NCBI RefSeq assembly: GCF_000720185.1
Contig: NZ_JOIY01000004.1
Location: forward strand, 272,778 to 336,777
Reading direction: 5' to 3'
DNA: 64,000 bases
Source of the DNA: Streptomyces sp. NRRL S-340
Lineage (GTDB): Bacteria; Actinomycetota; Actinomycetes; Streptomycetales; Streptomycetaceae
Shown here: in pieces, positions 17,900 through 26,442 of the stretch
Position numbering within the stretch: position 1 is the stretch's first letter
Layout of the letters: each line of letters opens with the position of its first letter
Program-made: the position numbers and the translations under genes
Notes under the pieces: model-generated
Databases searched by the model: none
Told to the model about the DNA's origin: nothing
The model's input: only the letters and a program-made list of their open reading frames with translations

Positions 17900-18760
17900 A
17901 TGCTCAGGCTGGGCAGGCGTGAATTCGGCGCCCACGAGCCGGTGATCATGGCGATCGTCAACCGGACCCCGGACTCCTTCTACGACCAGGGGGCGACGTT
18001 CCGCGACGAGCCCGCCCTCGCGCGGGTGGAGCAGGCGGTCGCCGAGGGGGCCGCGATCGTGGACATCGGCGGGGTGAAGGCCGGACCCGGCGCGGAGGTG
18101 ACGGCCGAGGAGGAGGCGCGGCGCACGGTCGGCTTCGTCGCCGAGGTGCGGCGGCGCTTCCCGGACGTCGTCATCAGCGTGGACACCTGGCGGGCGGACG
18201 TCGGCGAGGCGGTGTGCGAGGCCGGCGCGGATCTGCTGAACGACGCGTGGGGCGGCGTGGACCCGCGCCTCGCCGAGGTCGCCGCCCGGTACCGGGTGGG
18301 GCTGGTGTGCACGCACGCGGGCGGCGCCGAGCCGCGGACCCGGCCGCACCGGGTGACGTACGACGACGTCATGGCCGACATCCTGAAGGTCACCGTGGGG
18401 CTGGCCGAGCGGGCGGTGGCGCTCGGGGTGCCGCGGGAGTCGGTGCTGATCGATCCCGGGCACGACTTCGGGAAGAACACGCGGCACAGTCTGGAGGCGA
18501 CACGGCGGCTGGACGAGATGGTCGCCACGGGGTGGCCGGTGCTGGTGTCGCTGTCCAACAAGGACTTCGTCGGGGAGACGCTGGACCGGCCGGTGAAGGA
18601 GCGGGTGGTGGGGACGCTGGCGACGACCGCGGTGTCGGCGTGGCTGGGGGCCCAGGTGTACCGGGTGCACGAGGTCGCCGAGACCCGGCAGGTGGTGGAC
18701 ATGGTGGCGGCCATCGCGGGGCACCGGGGGCCGGCGGTGGCCCGGCGGGGGCTGGCGTAG
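17900..18760 (+). CDS. folP: Dihydropteroate synthase paralogue, FolP2 type
   Basis: A 286-residue TIM-barrel protein of the DHPS family (7,8-dihydropterin diphosphate plus p-aminobenzoate). Conserved pieces are NRTPDSFYD (21-29), ISVDTWRADV, NDAWGG and LIDPGHDFGKN. Two loops deviate from the authentic enzyme: GGVKAGPG (57-64) replaces the usual GESTRPG, and SLSNKDFVG replaces SRKxF. The same changes mark mycobacterial FolP2, reported not to replace FolP1. GAGG lies 9 bp before the ATG. Its neighbours (Rv1209-like, tag, DUF3117, LOG) are also those of folP2. True substrate unknown. Confidence 0.87.
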   Translation: MLRLGRREFGAHEPVIMAIVNRTPDSFYDQGATFRDEPALARVEQAVAEGAAIVDIGGVKAGPGAEVTAEEEARRTVGFVAEVRRRFPDVVISVDTWRADVGEAVCEAGADLLNDAWGGVDPRLAEVAARYRVGLVCTHAGGAEPRTRPHRVTYDDVMADILKVTVGLAERAVALGVPRESVLIDPGHDFGKNTRHSLEATRRLDEMVATGWPVLVSLSNKDFVGETLDRPVKERVVGTLATTAVSAWLGAQVYRVHEVAETRQVVDMVAAIAGHRGPAVARRGLA

Positions 18761-18893
18761 GGCGTTTGCGCCCCCGCCGCCCCTTCCCGCCCGGACCTGG
18801 GGGCTTCGCCCCCGGGCCCCCGTGCGTCCCGGATTTCGGCTGCACGCCGGCGGCGGCTCGTGGCGCTTCCCCGCGCCCCTGTTCGACGGCGCT

Positions 18894-19652
18894 CTACTTG
18901 CCCGCTTCCTTCGACATCAGCGCCACCGCCTCCTCCACGTCGTCCGTGACGTGGAAGAGGGTCAGGTCGGCCTCGGCCGCCTTGCCCTGGGCGATGAGGG
19001 TGTGGGTCAGCCAGTCGACCAGGCCGCCCCAGTAGGCGCTGCCGAAGAGGACGATCGGGAAGCGGGTGACCTTCTGCGTCTGCACCAGGGTGAGCGCCTC
19101 GAAGAGTTCGTCGAGCGTGCCGAGGCCGCCGGGCAGGACCACGAAGCCCTGCGCGTACTTCACGAACATCATCTTGCGGACGAAGAAGTAACGGAAGTTG
19201 AGGCCGATGTCGACGTAGGGGTTCAGTCCCTGCTCGAAGGGCAGCTCGATGCCCAGGCCGACCGAGATGCCCCCGGCCTCGCAGGCGCCCTTGTTCGCCG
19301 CCTCCATCGCGCCCGGGCCGCCGCCCGTGATCACCGCGAAGCCCGCGTCGACCAGGCCCCGCCCGAGCCGCACCCCTGCCTCGTACTCCGCGGAGTCCAC
19401 CGGGGTGCGCGCCGAACCGAACACACTGATGGCCGGGGGCAGTTCGGCCAGTGTGCCGAAGCCCTCGATGAACTCCGACTGGATGCGCAGCACCCGCCAG
19501 GGGTCGGTGTGCACCCAGTCGGTGGGGGCGCGCTCGTCCAGCAGCCGCTGGTCCGTGGTGCTGGCCTGGACCTGGCCCCGGCGCCGGAGCACCGGTCCCA
19601 GGCGCTGCTCCTCCGGTGGCTGCTTCTTGCCCTCGGGGTTGCCTGTCGGCAT
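18894..19652 (-). CDS. LOG-family (TIGR00730) nucleotide phosphoribohydrolase-like protein
   Basis: A 252-residue Rossmann-fold protein. It has both family signatures, GGGPGAMEAANKGA (110-123) and PGGLGTLDE (174-182), and the FVRKMMF segment with the active arginine. Enzymes of this family release cytokinin-type bases from nucleoside monophosphates, and related ones cleave AMP; older annotation as lysine decarboxylase is wrong. The first 60 residues are an extension typical of the long LOG class. GGAGGG precedes ATG 19652. It lies between folP2 and dapE, matching Rv1205 in M. tuberculosis. Confidence 0.88.
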   Translation of the reverse strand: MPTGNPEGKKQPPEEQRLGPVLRRRGQVQASTTDQRLLDERAPTDWVHTDPWRVLRIQSEFIEGFGTLAELPPAISVFGSARTPVDSAEYEAGVRLGRGLVDAGFAVITGGGPGAMEAANKGACEAGGISVGLGIELPFEQGLNPYVDIGLNFRYFFVRKMMFVKYAQGFVVLPGGLGTLDELFEALTLVQTQKVTRFPIVLFGSAYWGGLVDWLTHTLIAQGKAAEADLTLFHVTDDVEEAVALMSKEAGK

Positions 19653-19747
19653 GTGCGCTCCCTCCACGTGCGGTCGTTCCACCTCAGCGTAGATCTCCGC
19701 GGGTTACCGGCGGGGGACCTCGGTCGGTCGGGTTCGTGGCCGCCGGG

Positions 19748-20827
19748 TCAGCTCGTCAGCCACGCCCGCAGCCGCTCCTCGCCCAGGAGGATCTTCTCCG
19801 TCTCCACCCGCTCGTCCCGCTTGTGCGCCAAGTGCGGGTTGCCGGGACCGTAGTTGACGGCGGGGACGCCGAGCGACGAGAAGCGGGAGACGTCCGTCCA
19901 GCCGTACTTGGGCAGCGGGGTGCCGCCGACCGCCTCGATGAAGGCCGCGGCGGCCGGGTGGTCGAGGCCGGGCAGCGCGCCGCCGCTGTGGTCGTCGATC
20001 ACGAACTCCTCGACGCCGCAGTCGGCGAAGACCTCGCGGACATGGGCGACCGCCTCCTCCTCGCTGCGGTCGGGCGCGTAGCGGAAGTTGACGGTGACGA
20101 CGCACTCGTCGGGGATGACGTTGCCCGCCACGCCGCCCGAGATGCCGACCGCGTTGAGGCCCTCGCGGTACTCCAGGCCGTCGATGACCGGGTGGCGCGG
20201 CCGGTACCCGGCCAGCGTGCGCAGGATCGGCGCGGCGGCGTGCACGGCGTTGGAGCCCATCCAGCCGCGCGCGGAGTGCGCCCGCTCGCCCCGGGTCTTC
20301 AGCAGGACGCGCAGGGTGCCCTGGCAGCCGCCCTCGACCTGGCCGTCGGAGGGTTCGAGGAGGACGGCGAAGTCGCCCGCCAGCCAGTCCGGCCGGGTCT
20401 CGGCGATGTGCTTGAGGCCGTTCAGCTCGGCGGCGACCTCCTCGTTGTCGTAGAAGACGAAGGTCAGGTCGCGGTTGGGGGCCGGGACGGTGGCCGCGAT
20501 GCGCAGCTGCACGGCCACGCCGGACTTCATGTCGCAGGTGCCGCATCCCCACAGGACCCCGTCGTCGTCCAGCCGGGACGGCACGTTGTCGGCGATGGGG
20601 ACGGTGTCGATGTGGCCGGCCAGGATTACGCGCTGGTCGTGCCCGAGGTTCGTGCGGGCGACGACGTTGTTGCCCAGGCGGTCGACCGTCAGGTGCGGCA
20701 GGGCGCGCAGCGCGGCCTCGATCGCGTCGGCCAGCGGCTTCTCGGTGCCGCTCTCCGAGGGGAAGTCGACGAGCTGCGCGGTCAGCCGCGCGGCGTCCAG
20801 CGTGAGGTCAAGCGGGGTATCGGCCAT
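19748..20827 (-). CDS. dapE: Succinyl-diaminopimelate desuccinylase
   Basis: A 359-residue M20 metallopeptidase that hydrolyses N-succinyl-LL-diaminopimelate to LL-DAP, for lysine and peptidoglycan (LL-DAP is the Streptomyces wall type). Visible metal ligands and catalytic residues are H72 and D74 (AGHIDTVP), D99 (GTCDMKSG) and the Glu pair at 129-130 (DNEEV). The ATG at 20827 is preceded only by a TAGGGT -10 element, so the mRNA is probably leaderless. dapC is 2 kb away on the same strand. Confidence 0.93.
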   Translation of the reverse strand: MADTPLDLTLDAARLTAQLVDFPSESGTEKPLADAIEAALRALPHLTVDRLGNNVVARTNLGHDQRVILAGHIDTVPIADNVPSRLDDDGVLWGCGTCDMKSGVAVQLRIAATVPAPNRDLTFVFYDNEEVAAELNGLKHIAETRPDWLAGDFAVLLEPSDGQVEGGCQGTLRVLLKTRGERAHSARGWMGSNAVHAAAPILRTLAGYRPRHPVIDGLEYREGLNAVGISGGVAGNVIPDECVVTVNFRYAPDRSEEEAVAHVREVFADCGVEEFVIDDHSGGALPGLDHPAAAAFIEAVGGTPLPKYGWTDVSRFSSLGVPAVNYGPGNPHLAHKRDERVETEKILLGEERLRAWLTS

Positions 20828-20834
20828 GCCGCCG

Positions 20835-20840
20835 ACCCTA
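20835..20840 (-). promoter_or_regulatory. -10 element of leaderless dapE transcript
   Basis: On the minus strand TAGGGT fits TANNNT and ends 7 bp before the dapE ATG, with no ribosome site. Confidence 0.5.
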
Positions 20841-21004
20841 GGCCCTGCCCTGCGGGTCGTGCCACCGGCGCCCGGCCTCCCCGCCGGGCCGCTCCGCACC
20901 TCCGCCCACCTGCGGCGCTCGGGCCGGGCCGGCCCGTCCGCCCGGACCGGCCCCGCGCCGCCGCGCCCCCGCCTACCGCGCGCGGCGGCTCGGTCACTCT
21001 CCAG

Positions 21005-21010
21005 TACCTT
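21005..21010 (+). promoter_or_regulatory. -10 element of leaderless transcript (gene at 21017)
   Basis: TACCTT ends 6 bp before the GTG start, with no ribosome-binding site. It is divergent from dapE about 170 bp away. Confidence 0.5.
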
Positions 21011-21016
21011 GTACGC

Positions 21017-22000
21017 GTGCCAGAGCCGTCCCCCACTCCGAAGCGTCGTGGCCGCCTCCTCCGAATCGGGGCGGCCCTCGCCGTCCTGCTCGCGGTCGCG
21101 GGTTACCTCACGGTGCAGTACCTGACCGGCGGGACGGGTCCCGGCTGCGAGGTCGTCTCCGCCGACCGGGACGGCGGGGCGTACGAGTTCACGCCGGAGC
21201 AGGCGGTGAACGCGGCGACGATCGCGGCCGTCGGCACCGGGCGCGGCATGCCCGAGCGGGCCGTGACGATCGCGCTGGCGACCGCCCTGCAGGAGTCGGG
21301 GCTGCGCAACGTCGACCACGGCGACCGGGACTCCCGGGGCCTGTTCCAGCAGCGGCCCTCGCAGGGCTGGGGGACGGCGAAGGAGATCATGGACTCGGCG
21401 TACGCGGCGGGGATGTTCTACGAGCACCTGACCAAGGTCCGCGACTACACCCGGCTGCCGCTGACGGTAGCCGCGCAGCGGGTGCAGCGCAGCGGTTTCC
21501 CGCAGGCGTACGCCCGGCACGAGCGGGACGCCACGCTGCTGTCCGCCGCGCTCACCGGGCGGGCCGCGGCCACGCTGACCTGCCAGGGCCGTCCGGGGAT
21601 CAGCGCCGCGACCGGTCCGGCGGCGGTGCGGGCGGCGCTCGTGAGGGACTTCGGGCGGGACGTGGTGCAGGAGGCCGGTGCGCAGGTGGGCGGCCGGGGC
21701 GGTGCCGCGCCGCCGTCGGCCGCGCCGGACGGCGGCGCGGGCACGGACGAGCGGACGGTGACGCTGCCGGTGCGGGACGACACCGGCTCGCGCGGCGGGC
21801 GCAGTCTGGCGGAGCGTGGCTGGCAGCTGGCGCACTGGGCGGTGGCCAACGCCTCGGCGCTGCACATCGAGCGGGTGTCCTACGCGGGCCGGGAGTGGAC
21901 CGCGGGGGTCACCGAGGGCGAGTGGCGGGCGGCCGACGGGAAGAACGCCGACGGGGCCGGCGCGGGGTCCGGCGCGGTCCGCATCACGACGGGGCACTAG
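21017..22000 (+). CDS. Membrane-anchored secreted protein with lysozyme/transglycosylase-like core
   Basis: A 327-residue protein with an N-terminal signal anchor (LLRIGAALAVLLAVAGYLTV, about 14-33) and an extracellular body. The segment around ATALQESGLRN (E93) followed by SRGLFQQRPSQGWG (106-119) copies the arrangement of goose-type lysozymes and soluble lytic transglycosylases, where that Glu is the acid catalyst and the Gly-Leu-Phe/Met-Gln loop lines the cleft. A peptidoglycan-cutting or binding role is therefore inferred. Homologues are often labelled heavy metal transporter, for which I see no support. The C-terminal third is Gly/Ala-rich. Confidence 0.75.
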   Translation: MPEPSPTPKRRGRLLRIGAALAVLLAVAGYLTVQYLTGGTGPGCEVVSADRDGGAYEFTPEQAVNAATIAAVGTGRGMPERAVTIALATALQESGLRNVDHGDRDSRGLFQQRPSQGWGTAKEIMDSAYAAGMFYEHLTKVRDYTRLPLTVAAQRVQRSGFPQAYARHERDATLLSAALTGRAAATLTCQGRPGISAATGPAAVRAALVRDFGRDVVQEAGAQVGGRGGAAPPSAAPDGGAGTDERTVTLPVRDDTGSRGGRSLAERGWQLAHWAVANASALHIERVSYAGREWTAGVTEGEWRAADGKNADGAGAGSGAVRITTGH

Positions 22001-22332
22001 TTCGGTTCCTCACCCGCCAGGGTGGCGCGGGCCGGGTGGGCGCGGCGGTGTGCGCAGGTTTTCGCGCCGTCACCCGGCTGTGCGCAAAAACCCTTGGGAT
22101 CGCAGTGCTGTAAGGATTCAGCAGGCTTTCCACGCGGTTGCCCTTTGCCCGTTTTTATCCACAGCAGATTATGCGACGCATTGCCAACTCTTTACGTTGC
22201 CCCGCCGCAACCTTCGCGGGCTTCGAGCGGTAGTCACTGCGTCCGGGCCGGGCCACCGACGGCCCCGCGGCTTCCGGTGAAGTACCGGGCCCGGCCGGAC
22301 ACTTCAAGGTTCTCTCCCGTCGAAGGAGCAAC
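22001..22332. other. Intergenic region before the small exported protein
   Basis: 330 bp, clearly less GC-rich than its surroundings around 22080-22200, and the likely promoter region for the gene at 22333. It contains one TTATCCACA at 22156-22164, identical to the DnaA box consensus, but single. No terminator hairpin of note follows the upstream gene. Confidence 0.4.
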
Positions 22333-22752
22333 ATGTCCCTCCCCCTGACCCGCCGGATCGCCCGTGCCGCGCTGCTCGTCGCCGCCGGGGCGGCTGCCGG
22401 GGTCGGTGCGGCCGGCTCCGCCGGTGCTGCGCCCCAGCTGCCGGCCACCCCGAACCTGGGCGGGCTGACCGCCCTGGACACGGCGAGCGTCGGCAACACC
22501 GCGGACGGCGCGGCGCAGCACGTCACCGGGGTCGCGGGCGACACCGGCAGCAAGGCGCTCAAGCAGGCCGTGCCGGCCGCGGGCAAGACCGGCGGCAAGC
22601 TGGTGAAGCAGACGACGCCGGTGGCGCAGAAGACGGCGGGCGACACGGCGGGCACCGCGGCCGGTCTCCTCGGTGACACCGCGAAGACGGCGACGAAGGG
22701 CGGCCTGCCGACGCAGGGCCTGCCGGTCCAGGGCCTGCCGCTGGGCGGCTGA
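22333..22752 (+). CDS. Small secreted protein of unknown function
   Basis: A 139-residue protein. Residues 1-32 form a Sec signal peptide (twin basic start TRRIARA, hydrophobic core, likely cleavage after AGA). The mature part is composed of Ala, Gly, Thr, Lys and Val with degenerate repeats (KALKQAVPAAGKTGGKLVKQTTPVAQKT) and ends in near-identical GLPxQ units (GLPTQGLPVQGLPLGG). No enzymatic motif. Strong GAAGGAG before the ATG and a strong terminator suggest good expression as a single gene. Small secreted proteins of this look are widespread in Streptomyces and uncharacterised. Confidence 0.8.
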   Translation: MSLPLTRRIARAALLVAAGAAAGVGAAGSAGAAPQLPATPNLGGLTALDTASVGNTADGAAQHVTGVAGDTGSKALKQAVPAAGKTGGKLVKQTTPVAQKTAGDTAGTAAGLLGDTAKTATKGGLPTQGLPVQGLPLGG

Positions 22753-22770
22753 CCTCCGCCGGCACGACGC

Positions 22771-22802
22771 GACGGGGCCCGGGGATCTCCCCGGGCCCCG
22801 TC
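22771..22802. terminator. Bidirectional hairpin terminator
   Basis: Perfect 14-bp stem (GACGGGGCCCGGGG with CCCCGGGCCCCGTC) and a 4-nt loop between the convergent small exported gene and dapC. Confidence 0.85.
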
Positions 22803-22817
22803 GGCGCGTGTGGGCCG

Positions 22818-23909
22818 TCAGAGCCGGGCCACGGCCGCCGCGATCCGTTCGTCCGTGGCCGTGAAGGCGACGCGGACGAAGCGGTCGCCGGCCGGGCCGT
22901 AGAAGTCGCCGGGGGCGACCAGGATGCCGCGGGCGGCCAGGTGGGCCACCGTGTCCCAGCAGGACTCACCGCGCGTCGCCCACAGGTAGAGGCTGGCCTC
23001 GCTGTGCTCGATGCTGAAGCCGTGGGCGAGCAGGGCCTGGCGCAGGGCGGCGCGGCGGGCCGCGTAGCGCTCGCGCTGCTCGCGGACGTGCGCGTCGTCG
23101 CCCAGCGCCGCCACGACCGCCGCCTGCGTCGGCGCCGAGGTCATCATGCCGCCGTGCTTGCGGATCTCCAGCAGCGGGCCGAGGACGGCCGGGTCACCGG
23201 CGAGGAACGCGGCGCGGTAGCCGGCCAGGTTGGAGCGCTTGGAGAGCGAGTGGACGGCGACGATCCCGTCGTAGGAGCCGCCGTTCACGTCGGGGTGCAG
23301 GACGGAGACCGGGTCCGCCTCCCAGCCCAGTTCGAGGTAGCACTCGTCGGAGACGACCAGGACGCCGTGCTCGCGGGCCCAGGCGACGATCCGGGTCAGC
23401 TCCTCCTTGCCGAGGACCTCGCCGGTCGGGTTGGACGGCGAGTTCAGCCACAGCAGCTTCAGCCGCGCCGGGTCCAGCCCGGTGGGGTCGTCGTAGGCCA
23501 CGTACTGCGCGCGGGCCAGCCGGGCGCCGACCTCGTAGGTCGGGTAGGCCAGGCGCGGGAAGGCGACCGTGTCGCCCGGGCCGAGGCCGAGCTGCGTGGG
23601 GAGCCAGGCGACCAGTTCCTTGGAGCCGACGATGGGCAGGACGTGGCGGTGGGTGACCCCGCGGGCCCCGAGCCGGCGCTCGACCCAGCCGGTGATCGCG
23701 TCGCGCATCCCGGGCGTGCCCCAGACCGTCGGGTAGCCCGGCGAGTCGGCCGCCGCGACCAGCGCCTTCTGGATCAGCTCGGGTACCGGGTCGACGGGGG
23801 TGCCGACCGAGAGGTCGACGATGCCGTCCGGGTGGGCTGCGGCCGTCTTCTTGTACGGCTCCAGCTTGTCCCAGGGGAAGGTGGGGAGACGGTCGGAGAC
23901 TGCGGACAC
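22818..23909 (-). CDS. dapC: N-succinyl-LL-diaminopimelate aminotransferase
   Basis: A 363-residue fold-type I aminotransferase, actinobacterial DapC class. The PLP lysine is K224 in HSLSKRSNLAGYR, with the N-terminal specificity loop DLSVGTPVDPVP, the WLNSPSNPTGE segment and the Asp of VVSDECYLEL contacting the cofactor. It makes N-succinyl-LL-DAP, the substrate of DapE encoded nearby. GTG 23909 chosen by family length; the ribosome site is weak, and 107 bp separate it from fdxA with a large hairpin in between. The frame above the start is non-coding. Confidence 0.9.
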   Translation of the reverse strand: MSAVSDRLPTFPWDKLEPYKKTAAAHPDGIVDLSVGTPVDPVPELIQKALVAAADSPGYPTVWGTPGMRDAITGWVERRLGARGVTHRHVLPIVGSKELVAWLPTQLGLGPGDTVAFPRLAYPTYEVGARLARAQYVAYDDPTGLDPARLKLLWLNSPSNPTGEVLGKEELTRIVAWAREHGVLVVSDECYLELGWEADPVSVLHPDVNGGSYDGIVAVHSLSKRSNLAGYRAAFLAGDPAVLGPLLEIRKHGGMMTSAPTQAAVVAALGDDAHVREQRERYAARRAALRQALLAHGFSIEHSEASLYLWATRGESCWDTVAHLAARGILVAPGDFYGPAGDRFVRVAFTATDERIAAAVARL

Positions 23910-23940
23910 GGGATGAGGCTCACTTTCTGGTACGGAAAAC

Positions 23941-24000
23941 GCCTCGGTCCCGTACGGCTTCCGACGCGCGGGGCGGTCAGGCCGTACGGGACCGAGGCGG
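23941..24000 (-). terminator. Large hairpin between fdxA and dapC
   Basis: An 18-bp perfect stem (23941-23958 with 23983-24000) around a 24-nt loop, just downstream of fdxA and upstream of dapC, both on the minus strand. It should end or attenuate the fdxA transcript before dapC. Confidence 0.8.
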
Positions 24001-24016
24001 CGGGGCCACCGGACGG

Positions 24017-24337
24017 TTACTCGCCCTGCGGCGGCAGCGCGGAGATGACCGGGTGGTCGCGCTCGATCAGCCCGAGCTTGCTGGCGCCGCCGGGAGAGCC
24101 CAGCTCGTCGAAGAACTCCACATTGGCCTTGTAGTAGTCCTTCCACTCCTCCGGCACGTCGTCCTCGTAGAAGATCGCCTCGACCGGGCAGACCGGCTCA
24201 CAGGCACCACAGTCGACGCATTCGTCCGGGTGGATGTACAAGGACCGCTGGCCCTCGTAGATGCAGTCGACCGGGCACTCCTCGATGCACGCCTTGTCCT
24301 TGACGTCGACACAAGGCTGCGCGATGACGTAGGTCAC
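24017..24337 (-). CDS. fdxA: 7Fe ferredoxin (3Fe-4S/4Fe-4S)
   Basis: A 106-residue ferredoxin. C9, C17 and C50 fit the 3Fe-4S ligands and C21, C40, C43 and C46 the 4Fe-4S ligands; the residue that would complete the first CxxCxxC is missing, as in seven-iron ferredoxins. C25 is the conserved free cysteine. It carries electrons in the cytosol, partner unknown. GAGGAGG precedes the GTG start. The fdx-dapC order repeats that of Rv1177-Rv1178 in M. tuberculosis. Confidence 0.95.
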   Translation of the reverse strand: MTYVIAQPCVDVKDKACIEECPVDCIYEGQRSLYIHPDECVDCGACEPVCPVEAIFYEDDVPEEWKDYYKANVEFFDELGSPGGASKLGLIERDHPVISALPPQGE

Positions 24338-24477
24338 GCTGTCGTTCCTCCTCGATAGGGCGCTGGCGGGCCTCCACAGGCTCCGCCGCCTGGCGCGCGG
24401 GAGCGCGGCGTCGTCGATGCCCGCACCTAGTATCTCCGTTCCGGGGCATGATCCATACAGGAGGGGTGAACTGACCT

Positions 24478-25530
24478 GTGGAAATCTGGGCGGCAGGACG
24501 GCTTGAGGTCCGCATCACCGCTTCTGACGTGGGCAAACGGGTCTCCGTACGGCGCTTGGACGAACCGCGGGGAACGGGTGAGAAGTTCACCGACACGGTC
24601 GGTGTTCTCACATCATGGGACAACGGTGTGCTGCTGATCACACGGAAGGACGGCGAGACCGTCCGGATCGCGGAATCCGCACTGGTGGCCGGGAAGGTCG
24701 TGCCCCCCGCGCCGGCCCGCCGCCGGGGCCCCGCCGCCACGTACCCCGAACTCGCGCGTGTCGCCGCGCGGGCCTGGCAGCCGGTGGAGAGCGAGCGGCT
24801 CGGCCAGTGGGAGCTGCGGGCGGCGTCCGGCTTCACCCGCCGGGCCAACTCCGTCCTGCCCCTCGGCGACCCCGGCCTCCCGCTCGACGCGGCACTGGAG
24901 GCCGTACGACGCTGGTACGGGGAGCGCGGCCTGCCCGCGTACGTCCAGACCGCCACCGGCGGCGAGGGCACGCAGGAGCCGCTGTGCGCGGAGCTGGAGC
25001 GGCGCGGCTGGACCCGTGAGGTGACCGCCGAGCTGTGGACCGGTGCGCTCGCGCCGGTCGCGGACCGGGCGGAGGGCGGCTCCGGTCAGCCGTCCGGGGC
25101 CGTGCTGTCCCGCACGGCCGACGAGGCGTGGCTCGCCCGGTACCAGCGCAAGGGGGTGAGCGAGGTGGCCCTGAGAGTCCTGGCGGCAGGGCCCTCGGTG
25201 TGGTTCGCGTCCGTCCCGGGCGCGGCCGCCGGTCAGCCGCCCGCCGCGATCGGGCGGTGCGTCGTGGACGGGCGGTGGGCCTCGTTCGCCGCCGTCGAGG
25301 TGGATCCGGCGCGGCGGCGGCAGGGGCTGGCCTCCACCGTGCTGGCCGCGCTCGCCCGGCAGGCCCTCGACGAGGGCGCCTCGGCCGCCTGGCTCCAGGT
25401 GGAGACGGACAACGCCGCGGCGCGGGCGCTGTACGCCGGTCTCGGCTTCGCCGCGCACCACACGTACCACCACTACCGCGAGCCGGGACCGGCGGCGGGG
25501 ACGGGTCCGTCCGCGCCCGGCCCCTCGTGA
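24478..25530 (+). CDS. GNAT family N-acetyltransferase with N-terminal SH3-like domain
   Basis: A 350-residue protein. Residues 1-75 form a small beta domain (VGKRVSVRRLDEPRGTGEKFTD). The C-terminal 120 residues are a GNAT domain with the acetyl-CoA pyrophosphate loop RRRQGLAS (279-286) and the N-A-A-ARALYAGLGF ending typical of the family. The substrate amine is not predictable. GGAGG lies upstream of the GTG start. The stop overlaps a possible GTG of the next gene, so the two are probably co-transcribed. Confidence 0.85.
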   Translation: MEIWAAGRLEVRITASDVGKRVSVRRLDEPRGTGEKFTDTVGVLTSWDNGVLLITRKDGETVRIAESALVAGKVVPPAPARRRGPAATYPELARVAARAWQPVESERLGQWELRAASGFTRRANSVLPLGDPGLPLDAALEAVRRWYGERGLPAYVQTATGGEGTQEPLCAELERRGWTREVTAELWTGALAPVADRAEGGSGQPSGAVLSRTADEAWLARYQRKGVSEVALRVLAAGPSVWFASVPGAAAGQPPAAIGRCVVDGRWASFAAVEVDPARRRQGLASTVLAALARQALDEGASAAWLQVETDNAAARALYAGLGFAAHHTYHHYREPGPAAGTGPSAPGPS

Positions 25531-25547
25531 AAGGACACGGGCCCGCC

Positions 25548-26399
25548 ATGCGCCATCCCAGTCCCCCACCGCCCGGCCGGTCGGCCGAGCTGCGCCGGCG
25601 CTTCGCCGGCCAGGCGCGCGCGGAGCGGCCCGACCTGGCGGCGCTGTGCCTGCTGGTGGGCGCGGCGGGGGACGGGACGCTGGACGAGGCCGGCCTGGAC
25701 GCGGCGCAACTGGAACTCGACCGGCTGGCCGGGCAACTGCCCTACCGGCCCGGCAGCCCCCTCGCGTGGGCGCGGGCGCTGCGCGAGCTGCTCGGCGAGC
25801 GGCACGGGTTCCGCGGCTCGGCCGCGGACTACGAGCGGCTGGACTCCTCCCTGCTGCACACGGTGCTGCGGCGGCGGCGCGGACTGCCGATCCTGCTGTC
25901 CGTGGTGTGGATGGAGGTCGCGCGGCGGGCGGGAGCACCGGTGTACGGGGTGGCGCTGCCGGGGCACTTCGTGGTCGGCTTCGGCACGGCCGGGCAGCAG
26001 GTGCTCGCCGACCCGTTCGACGGGGGCCGGGTGCTGACCGGGGCGGACGCGGAGCTGCTGGTCACCGGGGCGACGGGGGCGCCGCTGGAGCCGTCGATGC
26101 TGGTGCCCGCGGAGCCGCTGGACCTCGTCATGCGGATCCTGAACAACATCCGGGTGTGGGCCGCCGCCCGGCCCGAACGGTCGGACGTGGCGCTGTGGGC
26201 GGTCGAGCTGTCCCTGCTGCTGCCCTCGCACCCGGCGCGGCTGCGGTACGAGCGGGCCCGGCTGCTGGTGGAGCGGGGCGACTTCGTCGAGGGGGCGAAG
26301 GCGCTGGAGGCCTACGCGGATGTGGTGGGCGCGGTGGACGAGGGCGCCGGCCGGCGGGTGCGCGGAGAGGCGCTCGCCGCGCGGGCGCGGCTGAACTGA
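25548..26399 (+). CDS. SirB1/transglutaminase-like family protein
   Basis: A 283-residue soluble protein. The first 190 residues match the SirB1-type transglutaminase-like domain (LLHTVLRRRRGLPILLSVVWMEVARRAG, GVALPGHFVVGF, LADPFDGGR); the catalytic cysteine of true transglutaminases is replaced by serine in that helix start, so catalysis is doubtful. The last 100 residues are alpha-helical, TPR-like. ATG 25548 is used; a GTG at 25527 overlaps the upstream stop and could be the real start. Cellular role unknown. Confidence 0.8.
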   Translation: MRHPSPPPPGRSAELRRRFAGQARAERPDLAALCLLVGAAGDGTLDEAGLDAAQLELDRLAGQLPYRPGSPLAWARALRELLGERHGFRGSAADYERLDSSLLHTVLRRRRGLPILLSVVWMEVARRAGAPVYGVALPGHFVVGFGTAGQQVLADPFDGGRVLTGADAELLVTGATGAPLEPSMLVPAEPLDLVMRILNNIRVWAAARPERSDVALWAVELSLLLPSHPARLRYERARLLVERGDFVEGAKALEAYADVVGAVDEGAGRRVRGEALAARARLN

Positions 26400-26442
26400 C
26401 ACAGGCTGCCGGCGGCGACTGCGGCGCGCCCAGGTACGGGCG

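Noticed and set aside
22156..22164. TTATCCACA matching the DnaA box
   Set aside because: Single copy, no box cluster, and no dnaA or dnaN genes; not evidence for an origin.
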